This document shows, piece by piece, positions 22,051 through 33,690 of a DNA stretch of 64,000 nucleotides. Positions within the stretch are counted from its first letter, which is position 1, and each line of letters begins with the position of its first letter. This DNA comes from Sphagnum magellanicum (taxonomy: Eukaryota; Streptophyta; Sphagnopsida; Sphagnales; Sphagnaceae), in assembly GCA_021904315.1 (NCBI GenBank), contig CM038912.1, positions 24,402,949 to 24,466,948 of the forward strand, written 5' to 3'. Position numbers and translations under genes: made by a program. The notes beneath the pieces were generated by a model, which was not told where the DNA came from, ran no database searches, and saw only the letters and a program-made list of their open reading frames with translations.

Positions 22051-22646
22051 GAGTGGTCCATTTGATATGTATTCAGATGGAATTGTCATTTGCTTATTAC
22101 CAGTAGGTACCCATGAGTTTTTCCCACTTGGGGAAAAACAATTTGGACAAATTAGAGGTATTTCGTTTTTTTAGTGGAAATTCAAGAAAAAAAAACCGCT
22201 AATTTTTTGGAAAAAATCCGCAAGTTCAGCTACCTGACAAAATTATAAAAAACCCTGCTTACTACACTATTTTGGGTTTGTGGAAGTTGAATCAAGTACC
22301 ATAGGAGACGTATTTGATGTGGAAAATGTACTTGATGAACAAGAGAAAAAAATTGAAAGGTTCAAAGCTTATCCCCCTTTAATGCTAAACGTGTTATTGT
22401 CAATTGATTTAACTGTTCCATGCTACTGTCAGGAGCTAGGGAATCACTTTACAACTCCTGGCCCATTTGGTTTGATAGCCTCTCCTTCCTTATTCTCCAT
22501 ATTTGAAGTTGGGGACCCCTGATCCACTCTGGAATCTTGACGCGCATTCCGACAATTTTCAAGAGAAGATTGAGTAGTGAGTAGCACAAACGGAAGCCTT
22601 CTCTTCACCTCTCTTTGTTGAAGTAGCGGTCTTACCTTACCTGACC
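22051..22646 (+). promoter_or_regulatory. Upstream region of gene 2
   Basis: Homologous to 43885-44415 upstream of gene 3 but not to gene 1 except in the last about 145 bp. A TATA-like box, TATAAAA, lies at 22244-22250 and is conserved at 44094-44100 in gene 3. The first base of transcription cannot be told from the sequence. Confidence 0.35.
22244..22250 (+). promoter_or_regulatory. Candidate TATA box of gene 2
   Basis: TATAAAA in the context ACAAAATTATAAAAAACCC, about 400 bp before the ancestral ATG; the same context is kept upstream of gene 3. Confidence 0.3.
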
Positions 22647-22655
22647 ATGGCTTAA

Positions 22656-23006
22656 ACTTCCGCCGCCACAACAACAAAGCAGCAAGCGAATACATATCTC
22701 ATGGAGCCAACAACATCGGATGACGAGACTCAGGTCATGGCAGCAACTTCAGAAGCCACAACAAAGCAGCAGCCGATTTTTGATCTCGTGGAGGCAACGA
22801 AATCGGATGAAGAGGCGAAGGCTGCTGCAGCAACTTCGGAAGCCACAACCAACCACCAGGCGAATTTGGATCTCATGGACGCAGCGAAATCGGATGGCGA
22901 GGCGAAGGCCATTACAACAACGTCGGTAGCCACAACAAACGAGCAGGCGAATTTGGATCTCCGAGAGGCAGCGGAATCGGATGACGAGGCGAAGGCTGTT
23001 GCAGCG
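22656..23006 (+). repeat. Four 87-bp tandem units at the 5' end of gene 2
   Basis: Unit starts at 22656, 22746, 22833 and 22920; the first spacing is 90 because of one extra codon, the others are exactly 87. The first unit precedes and spans the present start codon. Confidence 0.85.
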
Positions 23007-25271
23007 CTAACTCAGTCGGGCGTCGATGTGAACTGCCGTGCAGATACGGACTTGCAATTCAGGCCACTGATCAGGGCTATTCAATCACACAGCCTGAAGG
23101 TTGCACGGCTCTTGTTAGCGGATCCCAGAGTCGACGTGAATGCAACTGATACCCTCGGTCAAACTGCTTTGCATCGAGCTACGGTTGCACCTCTAAGTAC
23201 AATAATCCTCTCCCAAAGGACGGATATAGATTGGAATCCCACAAACAACGCGGGCAAGACACCACTGCATTTATATTCAAGGCTCACAGATGTAGATGCA
23301 ATCTCCGAGCTGATCAAAGTCAAATCAGTCCAGCTTTTAGCAAGATCCATTGATGAGTTCACGGCATTGCATGAACTGGCAGAACAAGAATCACCTTTTC
23401 CAGATTGGTTTGAAAATATACCAACTCCAGAGAAGAAGTGCAAACTTATCGATGTACTGTTCGCAGAACTTGAAGTGAGAGGTCATAACTTGGTCACCTT
23501 CGTGAATGCCACAGATGTTCTAAACCGAACTGCGCTGCACTACATAGCAGAAGAAGGATCCGTAGAAATGTTGAAGCACTTGTTGGAAAGGTGCCCTAGA
23601 GGTATGAGTGTCACTGGTGTTGACTGTCATGGTTTTACACCAATTCATTTGGCTGTTCGAAGGGGACACACAGACATGGTAGAATTGCTTCTTCACGTGC
23701 CGAGCATGGATGCCAATATCGCCGCTACTTTAAATGCATCCCCTCCAAGCGGACTCAAGCCATGGGAGTCCGATCATTTTGGTCTGTGTAGGCCAAATTT
23801 GTTCTTAAAAGCACCCAAGGGGCTACCCCCTGCAGGCAACCTCACACCTCTACATTTCGCTGCCATGGATGGGCACACGGAAATAGTGGATCTCCTTCTG
23901 AAGTGGCCAGGGATTCATGTTTCACCCTTGGACACGAAAAGACTTTCACCATTCCACTATTCTATACAGAATGGTCACTCGGGGGTGCTGAAGCTGTTGC
24001 TAGAGAAATTAGAGAATGTAGGAGAGCCGTTCACGTTCTGCGACGAATGGCTTGCACCACTTGACCATTCTATACAGAAAGGTCACTTGGAGGTGGTGAA
24101 GCTGTTGGTAGAGGAAGCGAAGCCGTTCCAGCTCGACAACCACAAGCAGCAAATGAGTATGTTTGAGAACTTACTCAGTGTGGCCACACAGTATAATAAG
24201 AAGGAAATAGCAGTTCAACTCTTGCAGATATTAGGTTTGAGAACACAAAAATTTGCTCAAACTAGCACCCAATACTCCAGCCATGAGAGCATCTTATTAG
24301 CTGTAGCTGCACAGGAGAATTACTTCAAAATCATCCGATATGTTTTGAAGTGGCATCCAGGGGTGGATGCAAATGCTTCAATTACATTGGTTGCTCACCA
24401 AGACCTGGTCGCGTCACCTCTTCATTTTGCTGCTCTGGGAGGCCATGTGGAAGCTGTAAGAGAACTTTTGCTTCATCACGATCTGGATGCCAACGCCAAG
24501 GACAACAAGGATAGGACGCCATTGTTGTGTGCTATTAAAGAAGACAAATTTGGAGTCGTGAAAGCCTTGTGTTTTGATGATCCAGGAAATCGCATCAGGG
24601 CCACCGAAGAATATACAGATGGCCGAACTCCCATCCAAATTGCTACAGAATCTGACATGAAAGAGATTGAGAAGGTGTTGCTAGAGCGACCTGAGGTGAA
24701 ACATTTCATTGACGGTTTATATAGGCAAAGCCAAGGGTTTGTGGATGCTGCAAATGCTCTTCTGGTTGGTGCAGCATTGATTGCAAGCGTCACTTTTGCA
24801 GGTTGGTTACAACCCCCTCTAGGCTACATTCCAGACTACGACTTCTCACAACCCTTTCCTTCCCCACCTCAGACACCAGAATCATATGCTGCAGTGAAAA
24901 ACCACGCAACTGTCAAGACATTTTGGGTGTTCAACAGCCTCTCTTTCTTTTTCGCCATTGCAACAGTCTTGGCCGGTGCAGATACGGCCTTGCCAAACCT
25001 CCTAGACGACTTCATTCGAGATCAGTTCATTGGAGCAAATGTCAGATCAGTAGCACGGGCCCTCACACGAGCTACCATTCTTTTCGTGATCTCGGTAGTT
25101 TGTGTGCTTGGTGCTTTTGCAAGTGCTGGCTTTGCAGTGCTACCTCCTCTCCTAAAATATGATACTAGCATGATCATCACAGTTTGTTTAGGTGCAACAA
25201 TTTGCATGCTCACTCTTGCAAAAATCATATGGAAAATGTCAACCCCAATTCTTTGCATTCTAAAGACTTGA
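22701..25271 (+). CDS. Ankyrin-repeat protein with PGG membrane domain, gene 2 (trimmed at both ends)
   Basis: 856 residues in one exon, closely similar to gene 1 throughout. The ancestral ATG at 22647 is followed by GCT TAA (22653-22655), a stop where gene 3 has TCA, so translation must begin at the in-frame ATG 22701. Four 29-residue N-terminal units are present, the first cut by this change. Ankyrin repeats cover about residues 115-675. The four PGG-domain helices lie at about 680-704, 739-760, 791-815 and 822-843, with PPLGY for PGG. The stop at 25269-25271 (TGA for TCA of gene 3) removes 13 residues; the older stop remains in frame at 25311-25313. Probably still a membrane ankyrin protein, but expression depends on use of the second ATG. 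Confidence 0.75.
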   Translation: MEPTTSDDETQVMAATSEATTKQQPIFDLVEATKSDEEAKAAAATSEATTNHQANLDLMDAAKSDGEAKAITTTSVATTNEQANLDLREAAESDDEAKAVAALTQSGVDVNCRADTDLQFRPLIRAIQSHSLKVARLLLADPRVDVNATDTLGQTALHRATVAPLSTIILSQRTDIDWNPTNNAGKTPLHLYSRLTDVDAISELIKVKSVQLLARSIDEFTALHELAEQESPFPDWFENIPTPEKKCKLIDVLFAELEVRGHNLVTFVNATDVLNRTALHYIAEEGSVEMLKHLLERCPRGMSVTGVDCHGFTPIHLAVRRGHTDMVELLLHVPSMDANIAATLNASPPSGLKPWESDHFGLCRPNLFLKAPKGLPPAGNLTPLHFAAMDGHTEIVDLLLKWPGIHVSPLDTKRLSPFHYSIQNGHSGVLKLLLEKLENVGEPFTFCDEWLAPLDHSIQKGHLEVVKLLVEEAKPFQLDNHKQQMSMFENLLSVATQYNKKEIAVQLLQILGLRTQKFAQTSTQYSSHESILLAVAAQENYFKIIRYVLKWHPGVDANASITLVAHQDLVASPLHFAALGGHVEAVRELLLHHDLDANAKDNKDRTPLLCAIKEDKFGVVKALCFDDPGNRIRATEEYTDGRTPIQIATESDMKEIEKVLLERPEVKHFIDGLYRQSQGFVDAANALLVGAALIASVTFAGWLQPPLGYIPDYDFSQPFPSPPQTPESYAAVKNHATVKTFWVFNSLSFFFAIATVLAGADTALPNLLDDFIRDQFIGANVRSVARALTRATILFVISVVCVLGAFASAGFAVLPPLLKYDTSMIITVCLGATICMLTLAKIIWKMSTPILCILKT

Positions 25272-28200
25272 ACAACAATCGCAGCTGGTGGTCATGCAAC
25301 TGGTTTACCATGAATTTATTGGACAGCATGCTTATTCAATAGAAGTTGAAGGTCTCTTATAATTAGGGTTGAATCTTGTAGGTAAGGTCAGTTTGTAGTT
25401 TGTCTCACCTGCCACATTGCTCAGGCTTTTATGTGATGGTGTAATACAGCTCTTGGAACCATTTTACTTTGTTCAGCAATATACATCTATAATCGTCTTG
25501 CTTTCCCTGTAATTTTGGGAGGTTTATTTTTGTTGCAAGTGCTCCTACTTGCCTTTACTCATCAATATCTTTTTCTCATGTTGTGGGAAGTTCGGGGGAT
25601 CAACACAATACCTCCAATGTATGTGTTGCAGAAACTGGAGATTGGTCGGAGAAACAGAGATGCCAATCCTCTGTGTTCCAATTGAGAATGTCTCTAAAAG
25701 CAGTCTTGCAATAAGGTTGTGTGCTTGGTGTAGTGATTCTCCATAGCCATACACTGCAGGGCCAGAATATGATTCAAACTCTAGGACAAATTTCAGACAA
25801 TGTGGGACTCTCAGAATTCATCTGGCACAAACCCTTGTTTGCTGTGGACATTCAACCTGTGGCATTCAACATCATCATTCTGCATTCTGGTGACTGTATT
25901 CTTGTTAGAGTCCTCATTGCCCTTTGCCTTTCATGACTTCACTGGAATGCATGCAAATGATAGAAAATTCAAGAAAGCACTAAAATTCACAACAAAACCC
26001 TGCAGAAGGGCATTGAGAAATATTTGTGTTCTCATTCCGACCTAATATTCTAAATTCTTGAATCAATTTTGCTCGACTCCATGTGGTGCATCTCTGAGCA
26101 CTACAAGTACGGCTTAAGCTCAGCCCGAAGAATGAAATATGGTACATGTACATTTTCCTTATGTGCAGTTAAGTAGAGCTCCTACACAAGTGGTAAGCCC
26201 CTGATTACTCTCTCACCTTTTGACACTGATATGGTAAATGAAGCTGCTTGATAAAGGGGGAAAATATGAGTGTTGCAGACACTGGAGTTCAGAAAGTCAG
26301 AAAAACTTCCAGAGTCCTTCACCAGTGAGCAACCTGGGGAGCCTGAATCCAAAACGCCCAAGAAATCCCATAGCAATGGCAGCTGCACAGTAGATCCACA
26401 AATGTGGTCAAAGGCGCCACACAAAACTGAGTCAGAAGGCCTGAAAGGATCCCGATCTCTCATTGAGAAACCAATCCACTGGAGAACATTGTGGTACAGA
26501 AATCTCATGATGAATTCTATATACTCATTTCTTTGCTAGATCTGCAAAAGACTGCATGCTTGACCACATGTAGTTCTTTCCCTTGGCTTAAGGTTCTTTG
26601 GCTTATGTGCAGCAATGAGTCTCAGATTGTCTTGTTATGCACAAACCACACTCTAGTAAAACCAATCCTCAATCTTGCTTAAGGAGGGGAGTATTGTGAG
26701 GCTAACAAGTATGCAGGAAGGTGCAAACAAATTGAAACCAAAGGATGAGGAAACAGGAAGAGTGAGTTTCTAGAAATCAGTAACCTAAAGCGTTCTATCC
26801 GGTACCTAATGACCACTGTGGCCACTGCAATGTTGGAGGGTAGGACTACTACATGTAAAAGGGTTCTGCATCGCAATAAAGCTGTAATAATATGCAAAGA
26901 TAAAATTATCAAGAAACCCTCATAAGGGAGAAATCATTCCCTAAAAGTGAAACCTTGTATGCACAGAATCTCATGTTAGCTTCCTTTTTGTTACAAACTG
27001 GTGCAGTAGACTTCAAAGGTGTTGAGTAACTTGTCTAATAAAACCAGCGTTCTAATCACAATAACATTCATGTTTCCTTATTGTGCTCAGAAATCTCAAT
27101 TTTGGAGCATGGTAGATGGTGGTGTGTGGATCATTCCTAGTTCCAAAATACACATGTGATTTGGCAATGATATCCTATTACAATCCAAGAATTCGGCATC
27201 CTTACATGGGAACAAAGCACCTTCATGCAACAGTTTGATGGACAATGTTACCTCTCTTCGGTTTTTCTATTGGAAAACTTGTTGGTGTCTTTTTTTTCTG
27301 TCAATGATTCGTAAAGATGGTGGCTATGAGCAACGCTACAACACTGTCTGAATTAAGCTAACACCTTTGCACTGCCAATAGGAGAACCAATTACCCTAAA
27401 ATTTTCTCCCAACACCTGACCCGGTTAAGTCCAAATGCAACAAGGATATGGCACATCCAGATTATAATTACACCAACAGATTTTTGTTACACTGCTAGTG
27501 TAACTTCACAAGAGCAGAAAGGACTTTGGAGAATCACATCATTGCAAGGGACAAAAGTGTACTACCTGGAATGGTCAAGCCCCTACCCATTCTGTTGGGT
27601 AAGGTGACAGGTGAGCCAGGTGATGAAGATTATGTCATATAATGAGGTCAAGAAAATGACATAATCTTCTGCCACCCTGGACCGTAATGTTGCTTAGAAT
27701 CCACCTTGTAGATCAATGGTGTCAGTGAGCTTCCATGTGTGGAGAAACTAGAGAAGAGTGTGTTGTTGGGCTATTTAGGACCCTCTGGAGAAATGGTCAC
27801 AACTTCCAACAGAGTACAACCCCAATTTGAAGGACTTACAATGGGACCCTGCATGCCTGCTGCTTCAGGAGCTTCCGAAGGTCAAGTGCCCCAAGACAAG
27901 GCCAATTAAGGAGAAAAATTCTAGAACCTTGAAAATTCAGAAACAATGATCACAGATTTGAGCAGGCACAAGCTGAGTTCATTCTGAGAATGGGCTTCCA
28001 AGTTTTGCTGCAAGGTTTGATTTTCAGGTGAGGATTGGCAGTGTTGAAGGTGATGAGAAAAGAAGATTGTTGATAATGATGATGATACAAATGGACCAGG
28101 ATTCACACCCCAGTTGCTGGTGGTGCTCAGAAACATTTGCTATATTTCCAATTTTAGCCAAAGAAGGTCAAGAAGTACTTCCAGCTTCAAATTTGTTGGC

Positions 28201-29347
28201 TTGCAATTTGAGCAGGTTCAGAAACTGGGTTCAAATTGCTGCATTGAAAAGGGGCACTCGTTCTGCTGAAGGGATGTGAACAACAAAACCAAGTCCAACG
28301 TTGGTGGGTACCATGCAACTTCTGGTTTTAAGGTATTCTGTTGCTCGAATCCTCAACCATCCAGTGTAACAACTCAAGAACTGCACCAAATTGGAGGATT
28401 AGAAATGTAAACTCAAACTCCAGGATTAACATATAGAGAAGTTCCATGTGGGTAGTGTGGCCTTTGTGTGGGTGGGAGCCAAAGTGCAGAGAATGCTCAC
28501 TAGCTGATGCAAGAAGAGCAATGACATTTATTTACCTGATGACACCATCTTCACAGTTTCAAGGACTTTCTATTCCAACAACCACTCAATTTCCTCTGAA
28601 TCAGAAACTCACTGAACCGAACAACATATTATTCTAAAGCCTACATTTCAATGACTTAGAATGATTGTCTTCTTTTGCGTCTCTATATGTCGTTTGTGCA
28701 GCAGCTGCCATAGTACTGAGGTTGGTCAGTCTATAAACACAAATTTTTACATCCAATTTCTCCAACGCTTTTTCTTCATTTTTTTCAGATCATTGATTCA
28801 TTTGCATGGATGCAAAAAAATTGGCTAGAGTTATTGAAAATGAGCAAATATGTCATCAATGATCATCCCACTCATCTGTGAAGCATTCCACCATTTAGAT
28901 GAGACTTTCTAACGTTAACACTAGTGACGCAATGTCACGATGGCTCATAAGGCTTGTATAGGCCTTTCATGTTGGTGTTCTTTTTTGATAAATAAATGCA
29001 ATTGAAATGTAACGTTCAAGTCCCGCTTTCCCATATTTCGCGCTGAAAATGAGTTAAGGTTTCTAGGTCAGAAGAGGGTCTTTGAAGCACTACTGGGAGG
29101 TTAACTTGGGTCAAAACATTTTGTGATCCTCCTTTCAATTGCTTTGATTTTCTCTCTTATGTAAATAACAAAGCAAAGTGCATTTCTTTTAAAATGAAAA
29201 AAATAATTTTATTGATTGGGATTTGTTTTGGGTGGGGTAGTCAGGTGGAATGCACAGCCTCCTAGCACAAAAGAAGAAAAGAAACGAAATGTCACCAAGT
29301 GCAAAAGTAGTTAGAAGAAGACCCTACCCTCAGATGGTAAGTGACAA

Positions 29348-30063
29348 TCTTATATATTAAAGTTACATGTCCGTCTGTCCGGGCAGTTTCCGGGAACTGC
29401 CCGGACCTTTCTTTCTTTTTCTTATTTATTTATTTATTTATTTATTTTTGTGGATTTTGTTCCGGAAACTGCCCGGACCTTTCTTTTTTTTTTTTTTTTT
29501 TTGTGGATTTGTTCCAGAAACTGCCCGGACCTTTCTTTCTTTGTTTCTATCTTTTTCTTTTTCTTTTTTGTGGATTTTGTTCCGGAAACTGCCTGGACCT
29601 TTCTTTCTTTCTTTCTTTCTTTCTTTTTTTTTTTTTTTTTTTTTGGGATTTTGTTTTCTGTGTCAGTTAAAACAAAATGCAAAAATTATAAAAAAGGAAT
29701 ACAAACAAATGAAACAAGGAAAGGAAAAACAGTAAAATAATTTTAAAAGAAAAAAAAATTACAAAAATGAAGAAACCAAATAAAGAGTAAAAACTTTTTT
29801 AAAAAAAACTTATAATAATGAAGAAAAACCCTACTTGAAAAAGAATGAGGTGTATCTTCTTTCTCCAAACTTCAAACTTGCATCCAAATAAACAAAAATA
29901 TAAAAATGAAAAAAAACACTTTATTTTTATTATACAAAATAATAATAAAAACAAAAAACACATTAAAAAAAAGATAAAAATTTCTAAAAAAAACTAAAAC
30001 ATGATTCAAATTTAAAGAAACCGGGGGACTTCACAGTGCCCGAAGGTCACAGGTACCCACTAG
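29348..30063. mobile_element. Non-autonomous Helitron (716 bp)
   Basis: Begins TCTTATATATTAAAGTTACA, the TC start and ATTAAAGT-type left end of plant Helitrons, and ends CACTAG (CTRR). It is inserted between A (29347) and T (30064) with no target duplication, as Helitrons do. A small imperfect hairpin (GTGCC CGAA GGTCAC) sits about 10 bases before the end. The flanks join exactly as the uninterrupted sequence in copy A (GACAA|TACCAT at 17667/17668) and copy C (51095/51096). No helicase frame is present. Confidence 0.88.
29380..29645. repeat. Tandem CTGCCCGGACCTTTCTTT units with CTTT and T runs
   Basis: Four copies of TTCCGGAAACTGCCCGGACC followed by TTTCTTT-rich spacers, at about 29385, 29457, 29509 and 29577, separated by simple repeats (TTTA, CTTT, poly-T). 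Lies inside the Helitron. Long translations across it are low-complexity artefacts. Confidence 0.85.
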
Positions 30064-30222
30064 TACCATATAATGCACGTAGCTTGCCACTCACTTCTAA
30101 ATGCTACCCCATGTCCCTTAGTGAAAAAAATAAAATTAAACTACATCTTCTTTTGGAAGACCTCATGCAGTACACAAAGTAACATTTAAGTACTAAGTAA
30201 ATTCATGACTTGTCTTATTTTT

Positions 30223-31499
30223 AATTTTGATTGGACCTTTATGCACAGACTACATTTTATGCCCATTTAACCTTGCTAAAGGCATAATATTGTTTTGAAA
30301 TGGAATTTGGTGATGAAGGTTTAAACGTACTTGTCTTTTTGAAGGAAGAGATGGTGGACATGGGAGCTTTCTTTTTTAAGTTGATTTTATAAGCAAATAA
30401 TAAGTAGGCTTTGGAACCTCCTTTGACCTACAATCATGTCACTAAGTTATGGTCCAATCTATCTTCCAATGTTGTTTTAAATCATCAATTGTTTGAATAT
30501 TTTGAATTCGTGGAATTTTATGTTGTCATGGTTCTAGGTACCATGGAGGATGAATGATGTTTTTTCATCATATATTTCATAAAATTTAAGTTGAAAACAA
30601 ATTGACAAATCATCTTGATTTGGTTATCAAGATGTTTGCTTGGGATCAATATTCTATTGATAGTTTTTCATTTGAACATGTAATCAATGCTTGGCACAAT
30701 GGGAAGCAAAGGTATGTAGTTGATGTTTAGTATGTTTACAATTTTAATGTTGTAGGTTCCTTTTGGTTTACATAGTTATTTGAGTTCAATTTGCAACTTG
30801 TATACATGCAAATAAGAAGTAATGCAAGCAAGTTTTGATTTGTAGAATTTATAATTACATTTTTTTTCAACTTCTTTTCTATGGTTTTTGTGTGATTTGG
30901 ATTTATAGAAAACCCTACATGACTCAAGTTTTGTTGGTTCCTTATGTATGTGTCTTTAGCCTTGTTGGTTTTTTTATTGTATTATTTTTTATTTCTATTT
31001 TAAATTAATATGCATCTTGCTTGTCGTTGTGTTTTTTGATTGTTTGCTTGAACTAAGGTAAATTTGGCCCATCATTGAACAATAACTTATCATCAAACAC
31101 TTTGACAAATCTTTCTCAATTTTTCTCCATTGTGAATGATTTAAAATGTTATAGATGCACCTTCTCAAGCTTTACAAATCATCTTTGAACTGCAAATCCA
31201 AAGGAGTAGCCAAAAAAAAGTGGTAAAGAAAATATGTTTTTTTGAATTGTAAAATGCATTTTTTTTCATTTTTCTTCATTTTGACCCCATGCTTCATCAA
31301 TGCATAATGATTTCATTTTTTGTTCAAATTGAACGAATTAAACTACTATGAAATCACCATCTTAAGCTCTACAAATCATCTTCTAACTCTAAAGGTAACA
31401 TAATAATATTTAAAGATTTTTTGAGGGGTTCAGAGGTAAGCTATGAGCTATTCGATCCAGAATTTTTGTAAAAGCGATCCCCCTTATTTCAGGGGGCCG
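30223..31499. other. AT-rich DNA, no gene seen
   Basis: AT-rich, with a repeated word CTTTACAAATCATCTT (near 31170 and 31365). No gene or transposon recognised. Confidence 0.4.
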
Positions 31500-32337
31500 T
31501 AACTTTCTCACCTCTAATCCATTTTTGCTGATTTTTGGTGTGATAGATGGCCAAAGAAGCAGGCTCCATCTACTCTTTGGACACCATAAACAATGGGGCC
31601 TCTTGCAAAAACGGTGAGAAACCCTACCTTAAATGTACTATGACCAGCCTCTCTACCATAACATGGGAATGTGGAGAAGGTTTTAATGTGTGTTGCTTCT
31701 GCAGATTTGACCTGGGCTGCAATGGGCAGGATCCGAGAGCATTGAGATTTGATCCTTCCTCATGCCTTCAATTTTTGCATTGGAAAAAAAATTGGTTGGC
31801 ACATTTTGTATGTAATGTTTGACCAATTCACATACATGTTTATTGGAAAGGTTGCCGAACTTTGTACTTTTGAATGAACCATGGAACCAATCTGCCACAC
31901 TTGAAAATTATCTTTGTCGCAACTAAATGATACTTTTAAATTTTTATTGGATGCCGTATTCTTCCTTACAGCTATTGCAAATTGCCAACTGCATTTACAA
32001 AACTGTAAAATAGGTGCCAAGTGCCAACACTGCCTCCAAGAGGCTACATGTATAGCCAACTTTTAGACCTTGGGCAAATGAAAAACAAAACCCTGCTACA
32101 TAGGTACCCACGCCCTTGTGCAGGTAGATCCCAAGCCCAAAATGATGCTGACAAAATTTAGGAATAGAAATTATACTAAGCCAATGAGGTGAGGCGGCAT
32201 GTACCACGCCCCCCGAAAAAGGAGCGTGGGGATTCATAACTTCATACACAGCTAATTCATATGGATCACAAGAGGGTACGTAGGACTCTGAAGTACATGC
32301 GAAAATAACAAAACCGGTGAATCTCTCAAGTCAGGAT
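31500..32337. other. Unassigned segment with higher GC than its left neighbour
   Basis: A 91-residue plus-strand frame at 31547-31822 begins MAKEAGSIYSLDTINNG from an ATG, but no domain is recognised and there is no second copy to support it. Minus-strand frames overlap it. Left unassigned. Confidence 0.3.
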
Positions 32338-32380
32338 CGACGTACGTCAGCTCCTTGTGGCAGTTTACGACGTACGTCAG
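32338..32380. repeat. Two direct copies of CGACGTACGTCAG
   Basis: Copies at 32338-32350 and 32368-32380, each followed within about 12 bases by GTGGCAG. The ACGT cores resemble bZIP-type binding sites, but no gene is identified next to them. Confidence 0.45.
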
Positions 32381-32461
32381 ACGTCGTGGCAGCTGGCCAT
32401 TCTGCACTTATTAGAGTCTAGCAGAGCTTTTATGCTCTAATTGCACGTGAAGTTTTCTTGT

Positions 32462-33271
32462 GCGGCGCGGGCGGAAAGGTCCTGCAAGCGGTAAAAGATG
32501 CCAAACATCACACAACAAAGATTTAGGGTTTATGTCCATGACTGCCCGACAGGATGAATTCTCGCGTGTTGCCGATGATGCTTTGGATCCACTAACTAGG
32601 ATGAAACAAGACTCTTGCTACGACCTGCCCATAAAAAGCTTTCTGAATGAAAAAGGATCAGGAAATGTCATGCAAGATGCCAAACATCACACAAAAAAGT
32701 CTATGACTGCGTAACAGGATGGATTCTACCGTGTTACCGAGGATGCTTTGCATGCGCCAATTCGGATGAAAGAGGGATCTTGCTAACGCCCGCCCATAAA
32801 AAGCTTTCTGAGTGAAAAAGGGTCAGGACAGGTCACGCAATCAGTACGAGATGCCAAAACGTGCCCAAAAAAAGCTTTCAGAGTGAAAAAGGCTCAGGAA
32901 ATGTCATGCAAGATGCCAAACATCACACAAAACAATCTATGACTGCGTAACAGGATGGATTCTAGCGTGTTACCGATGATGCTTTGCATGCGCCAATTGG
33001 GATGAAAGGGGAATGTCGCTATGGCCTGCCCATAAAATCTTTCTGAGTGAAACAGGGTGAGAAAACGTCATGCAAGCGGTACAAGATGCCAAACATCACA
33101 CAAGAAAGGCTTATGGTTTCGGTCCATGCCTACCAGACAGGATGGATTCTAGCGTGTTACCCCTGAGGCTTTGCATGCACCAATTAGGATGAAAGAAGAA
33201 TCTCGCTACGGCCTGCCCATAAAACCTTTCTGAGTGAAACAGGGTCAGGAAACGTCATGTAAGCGGTAAAA
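32462..33271. repeat. Tandem array, units about 165-236 bp
   Basis: Repeated landmarks are GATGCCAAACATCACACAA at about 32497, 32676, 32912 and 33085, and AGGATGGATTCTAGCGTGTT at about 32551, 32716, 32952 and 33139. Units also share AAAGCTTTCTGAGTGAAA. The third interval is longer through a partial duplication near 32851-32900. A last partial unit is displaced to 33633-33690 by the MITE. Confidence 0.85.
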
Positions 33272-33632
33272 GAGCATCCCCAGCGGTCGTCAGTATGGGA
33301 CCCTACAGAGTAAAATTCGCTGAAGAATAGTCAAAACATGCCGCTTGTGCTTGGGAAAATGGTTTTGAGCAAGCATATTTGTAAAGTTTGCCGAGGCTCA
33401 AAAAATGCAATCAACGCTGTGCACCTGCCAGGAAAGAATGTAATAAATATGATTCGAGTGCTGGTCCTTGTTTTCTGATTGGCCAAAGAGAATGATTGGT
33501 GCAGGTGGTTTCCTATTAGGAGTCTCCCATCCATTTGCAGTCACAATGGGGGGTACCACAAAAATAAATAGCTAAACCTGGACCTATGAAATATTTTCGC
33601 AGGGTCACATACTGAGCACCTCTGGGATGCTC
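33272..33632. mobile_element. Harbinger/Tourist-like MITE (361 bp)
   Basis: Inverted ends GAGCATCCCCAGCGGT and, from the right side, GAGCATCCCAGAGGT, matching the GAGCATC-type ends common in plant Harbinger-derived MITEs. TAA stands at 33267-33269 and 33633-33635 as a likely target duplication. It is inserted in the last unit of the 32462-33690 array, whose other units show the uninterrupted GCGGTAAAAGATGCC. Confidence 0.7.
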
Positions 33633-33690
33633 TAAATGCCGAACATTACACAGCAAAGCTTGTTATGTGAAACAGGTCAGGAACAGTCTT

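Larger units (their letters stand above)
25272..30222. repeat. ANK-PGG 3'-flank duplication, copy B, broken off at about 30222
   Basis: Matches copy C (47061-51294) over its length and copy A except for the segment 25990-27414, which A lacks. Interrupted by the Helitron at 29348-30063. Homology to A and C stops at about 30222, after GACTTGTCTTATTTT, where unrelated sequence begins. Short frames (for example 26270-26539 and 28028-28279) are open in B and partly in C but start at non-ATG codons or shift; they are not called as genes. Confidence 0.85.

Noticed and set aside
29341..29740. Overlapping long frames on both strands near 29.4-29.7 kb
   Set aside because: They are translations of CTTT, TTTA and poly-T simple repeats inside the Helitron.
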